Shown here piece after piece: positions 9,956 through 20,109 of a stretch of DNA of 64,000 bases. The stretch is from Emergomyces orientalis (Eukaryota; Ascomycota; Eurotiomycetes; Onygenales; Ajellomycetaceae). The position numbers and the translations under genes were made by a program. Location: NCBI GenBank assembly GCA_002110485.1, contig MOWL01000002.1, positions 1 to 64,000 of the forward strand. The letters run 5' to 3'. The stretch's first letter is position 1. Every line of letters starts with the position of its first letter. Under the pieces are notes generated by a model. It saw only the letters and a program-made list of their open reading frames with translations. It had not been told where the DNA came from and did no database searches.

Positions 9956-10780
9956 TGTAATAATGTGTAAAGAATGCCTGATGCTCTCTTTCTATTCTTA
10001 ATAGTGTTTTTCCTGTGTGTTTGATTGTTTTGAGGTAAAAAAAAAAAAAAAAAGAGAATATAAATTTTAGTTCTTGATTAAAAACTTCTTTTAAATAGTT
10101 TTTTTTAATTAAATTAGTTTATTTATATTTACTGATCTCTAGAAGCAGTGACTTCAGTTCAGTTAAAAGTTTATTAAAATTTCTCTTTTTTTATTTCAGT
10201 CTATTCAGTTTATTCAAGACTTTCTGCTTGTAGACTGTGTCAGTAAATGTTGACTTCAGAAGCTCAAGAAACTTCTTGATAATAAATCTATTAATTTCAG
10301 AATACTGATTCACTCAAGAGTGAATTCTTACTGATATTTTATCTTTCAGTTTTTTAAAAGTATATCACATTTAAGCTTGTTCATTTTCAATGATCTGTTC
10401 ATCAATCATGATCTTGGCTTTGAGGTTGCTGAGAAACTGTGAGAAATAGAAAAAATTATTATTATTATAATAGATAAGATTTGAAAGACTTGCTTTTAAT
10501 TATTTTAATTTAATAGAAAGAGAGATAGTAATAACTTCAGTTAAATTTAAAATTTCAGTGATTATTCATTATTTCTCAAGTTTTTATTATTGATTCTGCA
10601 GCTTTATTTATTGAACTGTTAATTTTTTCTTTATCTGAAGAAGCTCTGCAAGCTTCTTTCTAGTAAAATTAATGATTATTTCTTCATTCTGTAATTTATA
10701 ACTGTTTATGACTAACATAAATTTGTCTTCATTCAATGAGATCTTAAAGATGATCATCAAGATTTTTATTCTTATAAATA

Positions 10781-10956
10781 CAGAAATTTCTTGCTATTCT
10801 GTCACATCATGATTTACTCAAAAAATGAGTTTATAATGTCAGTATTCTTCTGAACTTTTTTATAGATGCAGAAATTTCTTGCTACTCTGTCACACTATTA
10901 TTCTTTCTTAATAATTAATCTGTGATGTCAGTGTTTTTCTGAGCTTTTTCATGTCT
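10781..10956. repeat. 88-bp tandem duplication in the LINE 5' region
   Basis: CAGAAATTTCTTGCTA starts at 10,781 and again at 10,869. The two 88-base units also share TCTGTCACA, TGTCAGT and TTCTGA/TTCTGAG in the same order, with scattered C/T differences. Two diverged copies in the leader resemble the promoter monomers seen upstream of ORF1 in some LINEs. Confidence 0.6.
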
Positions 10957-11132
10957 TTCTTTAGTAAGAAGTAAAAAAGAAGCTTTTCTAATATAAGAGA
11001 TAAACAATTAGATATGAAAGAACTATATTATATTTAATATATAAGAAAAAAAGCTTAAGAAAGAAAAGAGAAAGAAAAAAAAGAAGTGCAAAGAGTGTGT
11101 AGAAAAGTGCTCTAAGCACAGATTGCAAGTGA

Positions 11133-11198
11133 GGGCTAGCCACTAGCGCGGGAGCCGGCTAGCCCGAGTCCACATAACCATATAGGGGTTCAACCCCT
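11133..11198. other. GC-rich double hairpin between two mutated repeats
   Basis: GGGCTAGCC (11,133-11,141) is exactly complementary in reverse to GGCTAGCCC (11,157-11,165), giving a 9-bp stem with a 15-base loop. A second hairpin, AGGGG-TTCAA-CCCCT, follows at 11,184-11,198. This short block carries the only CpG sites between 5,820 and 11,519, so it either escaped the mutation process or arrived later. A tRNA-derived sequence was considered, but a proper T arm and acceptor stem cannot be built. Confidence 0.5.
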
Positions 11199-11519
11199 GA
11201 CACATTCAGTGAGAAAAGCAAGTTGAAAGCTTTCAGTTAACTGAGAAAGCTAGAAAGACATTCTCTGAGTTAAAAATTGCATTTGTTGAAGCTATATTAT
11301 TGTATCATTTTGATTCTTGAAGGGAAACCCAAGTTGAAACAGATGTAAGTAAGAATGGTATTGCTGGCATTCTATCTCAAAAGATTGGAGAAGTCCCTGA
11401 AAGTGTTGAAGAAGCATTTAAAATAGGCCTGATGAAAAAATAGTTCCAGAAGGCCTTCTGAAGGATTATTTCCCTCCAATACAGAAAGGATTGTCCCCCA
11501 TACCTTCAGGATAAAACTC
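11199..11519 (+). pseudogene. Decayed Ty3/gypsy RT-RNase H fragment
   Basis: On the plus strand, from 11,279, the frame reads AFVEAILLYHFD-S-stop-RETQVETDVSKNGIAGILSQ. This is the diagnostic connection and RNase H start of Ty3/gypsy Pol, normally close to HFDP..ET.VETDAS..AIAGILSQ. The alanine in ETDAS has become valine and a stop interrupts the block. The fragment lacks CpG like the LINE beside it. It is unrelated in orientation to the gypsy copy at the window start and is a separate, older insertion. Confidence 0.7.
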
Positions 11520-12635
11520 CGACTGGACAGATCAGCCATACATGATACAGTCAAAGTAGCCCTACTCCGTACAGATCGTTGAAGTCGCACGTCGACGAGA
11601 GGTGCTCATTGCTTTATCACACCAATAGCATTCCCCCAACCCCCGGAGAAAATAATGACCCCGACGCCCACTCAGAAGCCATAAAAAGCCCCAGATGCCA
11701 GTCCGCCCCAAGATCCACATCGGGCTTCATCAACATTGCCAAGCCAAGACACGACCATCGCGGATGCTGTCGCGTCTGCGAATAAAAAAAAGCTCAATTT
11801 TAAACCATACACCAACGAAAGATAGACAAAACCCGCAAGCCCTTTTACCCCTGCACGCGTTGCTCGCCGGGAGTGGGGCAGAAATGAGAAATACAGTTCA
11901 GAGTCCGTGCCTCTGGGGGCATTATTGCCTGCACTAGCTAGGTATTTATAATTATTGGGGCAGCGCAGCGTGAACCATGATGAGTAATCGCCATGGGGTC
12001 CGTTTCGTCTGCAACAAAGCAGGAAGCAGAAGACCCGACATTTGCGACCTGTATCTGACTGGCCAGCTTCGGTCTGCGGACCCAGCCCGAGTCCGACTAC
12101 TGGGCCCCCCGGTGCATTGGTTCTGGGGCCCCTTAACTCAGTGGAATCGGAGACGAAACAAGGGCCCAGTTGGAGACATGGGCCACTAGCCAGGCAGTTC
12201 ATGATTGGCGGGTCGGCAACCTACTTACCATTCGCGAGGAACCCTTGGGAGGGAGTGGACTGATTGGAGAATGTGATGATCAACTTTTTATTTTTTCCAA
12301 CTCAACTAGGCAGTGGGCCTCCAAGAATACTAAAAAAACGTCTGGGCTTTGAAACCCAGGGACGCAAATAATTTGTAGAATGGCAACGAAGAATTCTTCA
12401 GTTTGAGCAGGCATGGATAGATGGATAGATTGTTGTCCTTTTCATGAGTCTAATTTCACACTTTTTCTTCGCCCCTTCTCATTCCCTTTTTTTTTTGTGG
12501 TGCATTGCATCCCATTTTACGACCCTGACTTGGACAGGCACCAAGGTCCGTGCGAACTTCATTGACTAGAATAAATTTCCTCCTTTTCCCTCTTTTCCCT
12601 CTTTTCCCCTTTTTTGTTATTATTCTTCTTCTTCT

Positions 12636-12666
<31 letters not shown>

Positions 12667-14500
12667 GAAAAAGAAACCGACATTCATTCTTCGCATTTAT
12701 TTGTAACAGGCCATCTGATTGGTTCTCTGGTTTCAGCTCTGCTGATTTAGCGGGGTAATAGAAGAGGCTAAGGTGAGTTTCAATTTTTGTCACAACATTC
12801 CAGCCTTTTTCCTTTTTCCTTTTTGCCTTTTTTCTTTTTTTGCTCTTTCGAGTTTTAGCTTTCTTCCTGCAAGGTTTTGGCTTGTTTTGGGTTAGTCGTT
12901 GGGGCCGTTAGAAATGGCAACGTTAACTGCCCAGGTACAGACTTGTAGATTTTGACGAAGCTGGACCTGTACATGTCTTTCGACATCAAGCAGAAAAGAG
13001 CCCCCATCTATATATCAGTAATGTCTCCAGAGTTGTTTGGACTCTGCTAACGGGATAGATTGCGGTTTATCCATATAATGATTAATAATAAACCCATAAT
13101 GGGGCCATATGACAGATAGCGTCGGGATTAATCCAAGTTTCAAGGATCGGAACTGGCCCAGACAGGCCTGTACGCACTGGCCAGAACAATCCCCTTTCCC
13201 CTCATCCTCTACGCAGTACGTTAGGCGGAACTTGATTGGAAGAAGAGAGGTGCATGCATATTAAATGTTGCGTTATTTTGAATGTAACTAGATGAACAGA
13301 TCACGGCAAGTTTCTTCGCAGTACAATGGGGTTCTTTATTTCTGGTCATTTCTAGACAGGGGGTGGCATTTCAGGGCGGAAAAAAGCTCCGATATCGAAA
13401 TTTCTCGCATGTAAAGGTGCTGCCTTCTCTTTCTTTTCGCCCTTGACCAAGCAAGGCACGAATGAGAGCGGAGGTTCTGTTTGGTCCCCGCCAACTGTTA
13501 ACTGGGGTTTTCTCCAGAAAAAGTTGGCGGGATCGGCTTGACAAGAAGGGAAGAAGAAGAAGAAGAAGAAGAAGAAGAAGAAGAAGAAGAAGAAGAAGAA
13601 GAAGAAGAAGAAGAAGAAGAAGAAGAAGAAGAAGAAGAAGAAGACAGGAGGAATGTAAAAAGAGGTCTGCACATTGTTATAAATATGGGGGAATTTGGAT
13701 TGGATACACCCTCATAATCGACTGCTAACTTTTTTTGCTTTCGAAATACCTTTAGAGATATTTTTGTCAGATATAATTTTTTACTGGCCCATGGGGTATA
13801 GGTTCTTTTGTACGTCATGGATCCATATGCAGTAGACGTTTGGTGGGGACGTGCTATTCGATCCAACTCTTCGATTATTAGACGAAAGGGTCTTGTTCCT
13901 GCGCATGGCCTCTTTTACTTTTTCTTACTCCAGTATTCCGTACATACCTAGGTAGGCGGCATATACGCAGCCAGCCCCATGCGCAACAAAAAGCCCGCAT
14001 GCCCCCAATATAATATGTGCATGTACATTAATGGGAATGAACATTCGGATACAAACCGCCCAGGAGGTATAAAGAATTGTGCAGAAGGGGCTGGATACTT
14101 GCGCTGAAGGTTTGTGTTGAGGGCTGTTATCTTGCTTCTTTCCATACTGGTAAACTCTCAGCGTATCCGGATGTCAAAAATTCTAATTTTTTTGCGCCGC
14201 ACACAAAAAGCTTTACAAGGCATACCCGAGTTGCGGCTGGCGTGCTCGCCTGAGCGGCAGTAATAGGTAAAATTTGTCGAGGTCTATAACTACAAGCTTC
14301 TTAGCCTCAGGAACGGGCTTGTTTCTTCTCTGTCCTGTCTGAGGTCTGCGATCAGGTATTGAGCTCATCTCATACTCCACCTCCGCCATAGCCATTATAA
14401 GCCCCCGCCCCCAAACCCGCGCCTAAGCCGCCCCCAGACTCCGGGCTTCCTCCGCCAGACGCAGGCCTAAAAGCTTAAGGCTCACTTGCCACATTAGCTG
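11520..14500. other. Intergenic region with microsatellites
   Basis: No gene is recognised here on either strand. Composition returns to normal with CpG present. It holds a CTT/T tract at 12,624-12,666, a long GAA tract, and gene-like but unsupported short frames. It probably contains distal promoter sequence for the RNA-binding-protein gene downstream. Confidence 0.6.
13550..13644. repeat. (GAA)n microsatellite, about 31 units
   Basis: An essentially perfect GAA run of about 95 bases. Long uninterrupted GAA/TTC tracts can form triplex DNA and change length readily. Apparent polyarginine, polyserine and polyphenylalanine frames across it are artefacts of the repeat. Confidence 0.95.
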
Positions 14501-14546
14501 CCCAACTGCTGCCGCAGCGCGCCAGCCTCATTTCGATCATCTTCAC

Positions 14547-14676
14547 TCTCCATCTCTCCATCTCTCCATCTCTCCATCTCTCCATCTCTTCATCTCTCCA
14601 TCTCTCCATCTCTCCATCTCTCCATCTCCATCTCTGCATCTCCATCTCCATCTCTGCATCTCTATCTCCATCTCCA
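14547..14676. repeat. CATCTCTC / CATCTC tandem repeat
   Basis: About ten copies of CATCTCTC degrade rightwards into CATCTC and GCATCTC variants. The tract lies at the start of a long pyrimidine-rich stretch leading to the Whi3-like gene and could be part of its promoter or 5' leader. Confidence 0.9.
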
Positions 14677-16126
14677 AGTCGTCCGTTTTGCCGCATCGTC
14701 TTCCCTCCTCCCTTCGTTTCATCCCTCTCATCGCATCAATCTGTCCAATTTCCGTACCCTCCCTCTCAGCACCCCTTAGATCGGCCATCCAGCCTTCGCG
14801 CCAGCCAACCACGTTCGCTGCTTGTCCTGCCAACCCTGCACTCTAGCGGGCGCAGAAGACTGGTAACTGCACCTAGACACACACTTCCAATCACACTAGC
14901 AACTCTTAGCTGAGCAGCGAAGCAGCAGCCTGTTGCCCTGCCGTCTGCTCCTCTGTCGTGGTTTTCTCCGACTTTTTCGATCTCGACTCTCTCGTTTGGC
15001 CTCGAAGCTTGCGCGACTGCAGCAGTGACCAGCACCTCTCCCGAATAGACGAGCCCATAAAAATCTTCCGGTGCACCTTAACACTATTCTGCCACTCTAC
15101 CAATAACATCCCCTTCGTGTCTTTGTCCTTCGCATTCGACACTCTCACATTTCTATATTTCGACAACTATTGGAGATCCAGCTCGTCGAAGGCTGTTGTT
15201 TTTCCGGCCTTGGGTCAACCTTGTTAGTTTACTTATTCCTTTCCTCATCCTTGACCTGACCCTACGTTGCCCATTATTCGCATCAACTCTCTATCTACAC
15301 TTAGCCTTTCCCCTTCTCTCTTCTTTCTCTCATTCTGCTAGACTCTTTCGGCTCTCAATCTCCTTCAGATTTCTCCCGTTTTATACTTCTTTTTATTCTC
15401 CTTTTTGCGCCGCTTTTCCTGCGCCCATTCTACCACATCCACCGCCTCTCCCGAAAATAAAAGGGCCAAATAAACGCCAAAGAACCCGAATACACCGTTC
15501 CACTGGGTTCTCCACCCAATTCTTGTCGCTCTATCTCGTCTCTCCTTCCACCCATTGTTGGGTTCGAGGCCCTAGAGCGCCGAATCTTTCCTTACATTTC
15601 CATTTGCCGCCGCGGTTGTCTTTCGCTATCGTCCCCATCACATCGCTTCGTTGCCCAGGATCATTTCCATTAAGCCCCACGCATCTCTATTTTATCTTAC
15701 TGTTCCATTTTATACCATCCATCGTTCTTCGTCAATCGCCTTCCTGCGATTTACCTTGTTATAGAATTAACATTTGCAAAATCAGCTATTTTCTCGGATC
15801 GGCACCTTTCTTAAGAGATGCGCAAAAGTTCCTAGCTTATTTGTCACACCAATCCCACGCTGACCAGCCTCCCATCACTTTTTTCGCGTCGACTTTGACC
15901 TTCGATTCTTCCTCGAACTCGAGCATAACAGATTTTCCGAGCTATATTCAGCTTCTTGCGATCGTTTCATATCGCTACTGTTCGGCAGCTGTGTTTGAAA
16001 CCATCGACTTTACGCGTCCCGCGACATTTTCGCGAGGATCGTGCTAAGGGACAAAAGAAAAAGGGGGGACTTCAGTTTCCTTTTTGCGTCAATACCTACC
16101 TTGCCTTCGGTTTCTTTATATCGACC
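14677..16126 (+). promoter_or_regulatory. Long pyrimidine-rich leader/promoter of the Whi3-like gene
   Basis: About 1.4 kb of CT-rich plus-strand sequence precedes the start codon. Such stretches are typical of promoters and long 5' leaders of strongly regulated fungal genes. A 283-codon open frame at 15,196-16,047 has a composition set by the CT bias and is not believed. The transcription start cannot be fixed from sequence. Confidence 0.45.
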
Positions 16127-17902
16127 ATGAGCAACGGTCAGTCGAACCAAACCGGCGCAATGTTCAATAGGCCCACGCTTAAGCGCAACGGCTCCAGCTC
16201 AGCCGCAATTTCTCATCTTCCAGTCTCCACAACCAACGGCACATCGAGCATACATAACGCAAGCATACCTGAGCCATTTTCTCCCGTATCATGCCAGCCA
16301 CCATCCTCCGCCTCTGCAGCCTTTAATACCATGCTCCCACCGATAGGCCAGTCGTCATTGCATCTTACAGAGATGGATCCTGTTGGAAATGGCATACCAA
16401 GTATGAACGGCATGAATGGAGCATACCCCATCAAGAATGACAATAGTGGCACTGTCGCCGTCCTTTTGCGACGACTGGCGCCGACATACAGCATCGAGTT
16501 GCTTCACGGCCTACTTACATTTTCCCAACACTTAGTCGATTATGCCTTCGTTCCTAGTGAACACCCCGAAGACGGCCAGTGTCGCTCTGCGATTGCGCGT
16601 TTCGAAACGAGAGCTGCAGCAGAGGAAGTTCGAAATGCTCTCCATGGCAAACTCAACAGCACAGGCGAAGCCAATATGATTGTTGAAATACTTAATACTC
16701 CTTCGGCATTGCTTGTGCGCCGCAATACAATCGATCATGCGTCAACCCGCGCCACGTCAAATCCAGCTTCTCAAGTCAGCGCTCCATCAGCCCTAGCGCG
16801 CCAGACATCATTTTTCAATGGCGCTTTCCAGGCTTTCGAGAGAGCAGGGAACAATGAGCTCCCAACGCCAGATGGAAATTCTCAACTCACATCCATATTC
16901 TCTCCTCAGTCGCCGATCGAAAATTCAATCAACGACCGCTCGTACGGCTCTGGCAAGATGATGATCAAACAAGATCCGGACGAAGATACTGGTGACCTGC
17001 TGAATGACCCGGTTGGATATGCCCGGAACGGCCCTTCTAATCCGGCAGCTTTGCCACGACGTTTGACCAACCCCCCAGTCCCGCTATCACACTTCACCAG
17101 CCTTTCGTTATCAACAACTGTTAGTAACCCCATGCAGCAATTGGGTGGTACGAGATCCAATGCGAATATTGGGACTCCCACCGGTACAATGCCGCCTGGC
17201 CTCCCGTCTACCATGGTACCAAACCCGGGATACATGCATTCTTCTCAGTACCATCGGGTAAATTATCCACCTGTCAATCCGGCCGATCAAAACCCTCCTT
17301 GCAACACATTATACGTCGGCAACCTCCCACACGATACCTCGGAGGACGAGTTGAAGGCTTTGTTTACCAAACAACGCGGATACAAGCGACTCTGTTTCAG
17401 GAATAAGCAGAATGGGCCTATGTGCTTTGTCGAATTCGAGGACATTTCTTTTGCGACTAAGGCTCTACACGAACTATACGGATACCAACTCTCCAACAGC
17501 GTTAAAGGTGGTATTCGCCTTAGCTTTTCTAAAAACCCCCTAGGGGTCCGCCCTGGCCCACCGCCAGGAATGAACCCAGCGCCCAATGTTAATGCTGGGA
17601 AAACCACGAATGGCAACGGAATGCCACTTTTCGCAACCGCGAACACTTTCCCCCCTGGACTTGGCATCCCTCCTGGATTTGCAAGCACAAACAACACAAT
17701 TAATCCACTTATGAACGGCATCAACAGCGCTGCAGTTAACAACACGTTTAATGGCCACTCAGCGCCAGTACTCGGGATGAACCCCGGCGCTATTGGAACA
17801 TCACGTTCGCAGACTCTTAATGGCGGACCTGTTGGTGGAATGGCAGGTCCAAGTATGGCAAACATGAATGTCACTGCTTATGGTGATTATATGGGCCGAT
17901 AG
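16127..17902 (+). CDS. whi3: Whi3-like RRM RNA-binding protein
   Basis: A single-exon gene encoding 591 residues. It probably binds mRNAs in the cytoplasm, as yeast Whi3 does when it retains cyclin messages. The C-terminal part holds a clear RRM at about residues 391-470, with RNP2 TLYVGNLP and RNP1 GPMCFVEF, followed by ELYGYQLSNSVKGGIRLSFSKNPLG, characteristic of the Whi3/Csx1-type RRM. A second, weaker RRM-like fold lies at about 108-185 (AVLLRRLAP...AIARFETRAAAEEV). The rest is asparagine-, serine- and proline-rich and probably disordered, without a long polyglutamine tract. The ATG in ACCATGAG was chosen as it is the first with good context; the frame is open 57 codons further upstream into leader sequence. 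Whi3 identity rests on the RRM; other fungal paralogues are possible. Confidence 0.85.
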   Translation: MSNGQSNQTGAMFNRPTLKRNGSSSAAISHLPVSTTNGTSSIHNASIPEPFSPVSCQPPSSASAAFNTMLPPIGQSSLHLTEMDPVGNGIPSMNGMNGAYPIKNDNSGTVAVLLRRLAPTYSIELLHGLLTFSQHLVDYAFVPSEHPEDGQCRSAIARFETRAAAEEVRNALHGKLNSTGEANMIVEILNTPSALLVRRNTIDHASTRATSNPASQVSAPSALARQTSFFNGAFQAFERAGNNELPTPDGNSQLTSIFSPQSPIENSINDRSYGSGKMMIKQDPDEDTGDLLNDPVGYARNGPSNPAALPRRLTNPPVPLSHFTSLSLSTTVSNPMQQLGGTRSNANIGTPTGTMPPGLPSTMVPNPGYMHSSQYHRVNYPPVNPADQNPPCNTLYVGNLPHDTSEDELKALFTKQRGYKRLCFRNKQNGPMCFVEFEDISFATKALHELYGYQLSNSVKGGIRLSFSKNPLGVRPGPPPGMNPAPNVNAGKTTNGNGMPLFATANTFPPGLGIPPGFASTNNTINPLMNGINSAAVNNTFNGHSAPVLGMNPGAIGTSRSQTLNGGPVGGMAGPSMANMNVTAYGDYMGR

Positions 17903-20109
17903 ATCACAGCATATATACGCATCTATATAATGTTTTGCATGTGTGATGAGTGCTGGAGCGTCTGGCGTTATGGAACACACTGGACTCTACATGTTATATT
18001 CGTCATGCGAGGCGGGTCTTTGCCTCGTTTATGTTTTGCTCCTCCGCCCTCTTTCCATTATTTTTTTGTTCTTCCGTAAATTCCCACTTTTGTTTTTATA
18101 CTTGCATCATCGATATTTTTTTGCCTCCCTTTTTTATATATTTTGACATTCTCCTCATAGTTACAGGCTTATTCTCGGGGCTATTGGCCACTGCATGGAA
18201 TCTTCAAAGAAGGAACGACTATTTTATTGTTCGGGATTAGCGAGAAAGTGCATATTTCTCTGGCGCATTTTGCTTGTGCGCGCTCGGGCTTCTGCCGGAA
18301 CTCAAGAGGGCTCCTTCTCGTTCTCGTTTACCCAAAAAGAAAAAAGAAAGAAAAAAAACACCAGAAAGACAGAAAGGGAGTTTGCAAGGTGGCTCTTTTC
18401 ATAACTGGTTCCTTTTCCTCTTTTCGCATCCCATTTTCCTTTATTTTCCTATCCTTTGCGTCTGTGTCGCACTCCCAACATCAGTTTCGCTTTGTCTATT
18501 TACCACTATCCGTTCTCCGTCTTTCCAGTTTGTGCTTTTCAGTGTCTACGTCATTATTCACTATGAGCAACTTTTTTTTTTCGAAACTCCTCCCTTTACA
18601 CGCAATATATTTTTTTGCAGCCATCATTTGAAGCGCGTCGATATATTTTTCGTGGGATATTTTTCCAATTCGCTGCATACATATATTTCAAGTCCACGCC
18701 CATCCCTATCCCCTTCCCTATCCCCCTCCCTCTTTGCCACTAAAAAGAGAAAAAAAAATAAAAAGAAAGAGACCATTGCGAGCGATTTCCTCGTTTACAA
18801 AGCGGCCATGATAAGGCGTACATAATGAAATGATTGTGTTTTGCTTGTTGTTGTCGGTTTCTTTGGGAAAAGCGGGTCTCTACAGGATATGTATAAGGGA
18901 AGGATGATGGCAATCTTTTCGTGCTGGATTCATGGATATTTTCTTTCCTTTTTTGCCATTTTTGCTCTCCTTTATTTTTAAATATCTTTCTGTCATACCT
19001 CGGTGGTGTTTCTACAAAACCTTTTGCAATGGTTCGGTGTTTTATCTCACTTTTACTTGCTAATTTTGTGGCCATATCTGTCTCTATCTGTTTAGTTGTA
19101 TTCCCCTCCGGCATTGCTCTTTTGCTACTTGTGCCTGCTTGCTGGTTGGCATCCATTTACCACTGCCTCATTCATCAACTTCTTTTTTATCTCTTTGAAA
19201 ACTCATTCTTATACCATGCTTTACACGCATTTTCTCCCCCTCGCCCCCCTTTACCCTCTAATGGATAATTGCACAAATGGCGCCCCATCATTTTCAACTT
19301 GCAAAAAAAACTTATTTTCCCCTACGTCTTTGTACTTGCTTGATTTTACGATTTTTCCGCTCTCCCTTCTTTTCATGGAGTCAAATGATCGCCAACGAGA
19401 CGTGATTATTATTTTACCGTCTCTCATCTTCCAGGAATTTCCTTCCAAAAGGGAACGGAGAAGACTGGAAATTTGTTGGATGGTTCTTTTTCTCCGAATT
19501 ATTTCCCCCTTCTGTTTTTGTTTTCATAAATTATGGATGATTCGGAATTTTTTCTTTTTTTCTTGTTACCATTTCGCATAGCTAGGCTTTCTTTCAAAGA
19601 TCTATACAGAGATAGGGTACATGGGGCATTTTTACAATTGTTTTACAACCATTTTTTCCACCTTCAACTTCATTTTCATCTTGTACGTATTTATTATTCT
19701 TGACAATGTGAATGAATTTGTGTGTTTTTTGGGTGAAATTTTGCCACCCATTTGTGGCTTTCAGGGGAGCAGGCGAAGGATTTTGCGCTAGTCCAGTTTC
19801 GTGCTAATATTCACGTGACATCCTTACCTCAAGACGAAAAATTGCTTCAACTTTTTTCCCATTCTAGTTCAACATATCCCAACATCGTTCACTTTCCACC
19901 TTCAACCAACCTATTCAGGCAGCCATTGAGTCTCCATCATTCGATATGGAGTGGTATATATTTTGAATATTCTCAACTGATTACCCTAATCCTCCCCTCT
20001 CCTTTTTCCCACCTGTTCTTGTTTGGTTTGTTTTTGTTACAGCAATTTTCATACCTTCATTCCCACATACACCTCACACTCACACTCACACTCACACATC
20101 ACAACCAAG
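17903..20109. other. Intergenic region, T/C-rich
   Basis: This 2.2 kb between two plus-strand genes contains the 3' untranslated region of the Whi3-like gene and the promoter of the mitochondrial ribosomal gene. It is rich in T and CT runs. Open frames here encode only low-complexity F/S/L-rich strings and none resembles a protein. A short run of CACACT repeats lies just before the next start codon. Confidence 0.6.

Larger units (their letters stand above)
5835..11125 (-). mobile_element. Mutated LINE (Tad1/I-like) without CpG
   Basis: Read right to left the element has an AT-rich 5' region (11,125-9,956) with an 88-base tandem duplication, ORF1, endonuclease, RT and the start of RNase H, where the gypsy element interrupts it. 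Not one CG dinucleotide was found between about 5,820 and 11,146, while TG and CA remain common. The 3' end is lost beyond the gypsy insertion. The right boundary is placed at the purine-rich tract ending near 11,093-11,125 and is approximate. Confidence 0.75.

Noticed and set aside
11131..11200. tRNA gene or tRNA-derived SINE head
   Set aside because: TTCAA suggests a T loop, but the neighbouring stems cannot form T and acceptor arms, and no anticodon arm is found.
13352..13866. Open frames on both strands with polyF, polyS or polyR
   Set aside because: They are translations of the GAA microsatellite.
14547..14676. CRISPR-like regular repeat
   Set aside because: It is a head-to-tail satellite without spacers, in a eukaryotic genome.
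15196..16047. 283-codon plus-strand open frame before the Whi3-like gene
   Set aside because: Composition is dictated by the CT-rich leader (S, F, L, P), with no motif, and it overlaps the probable 5' leader.
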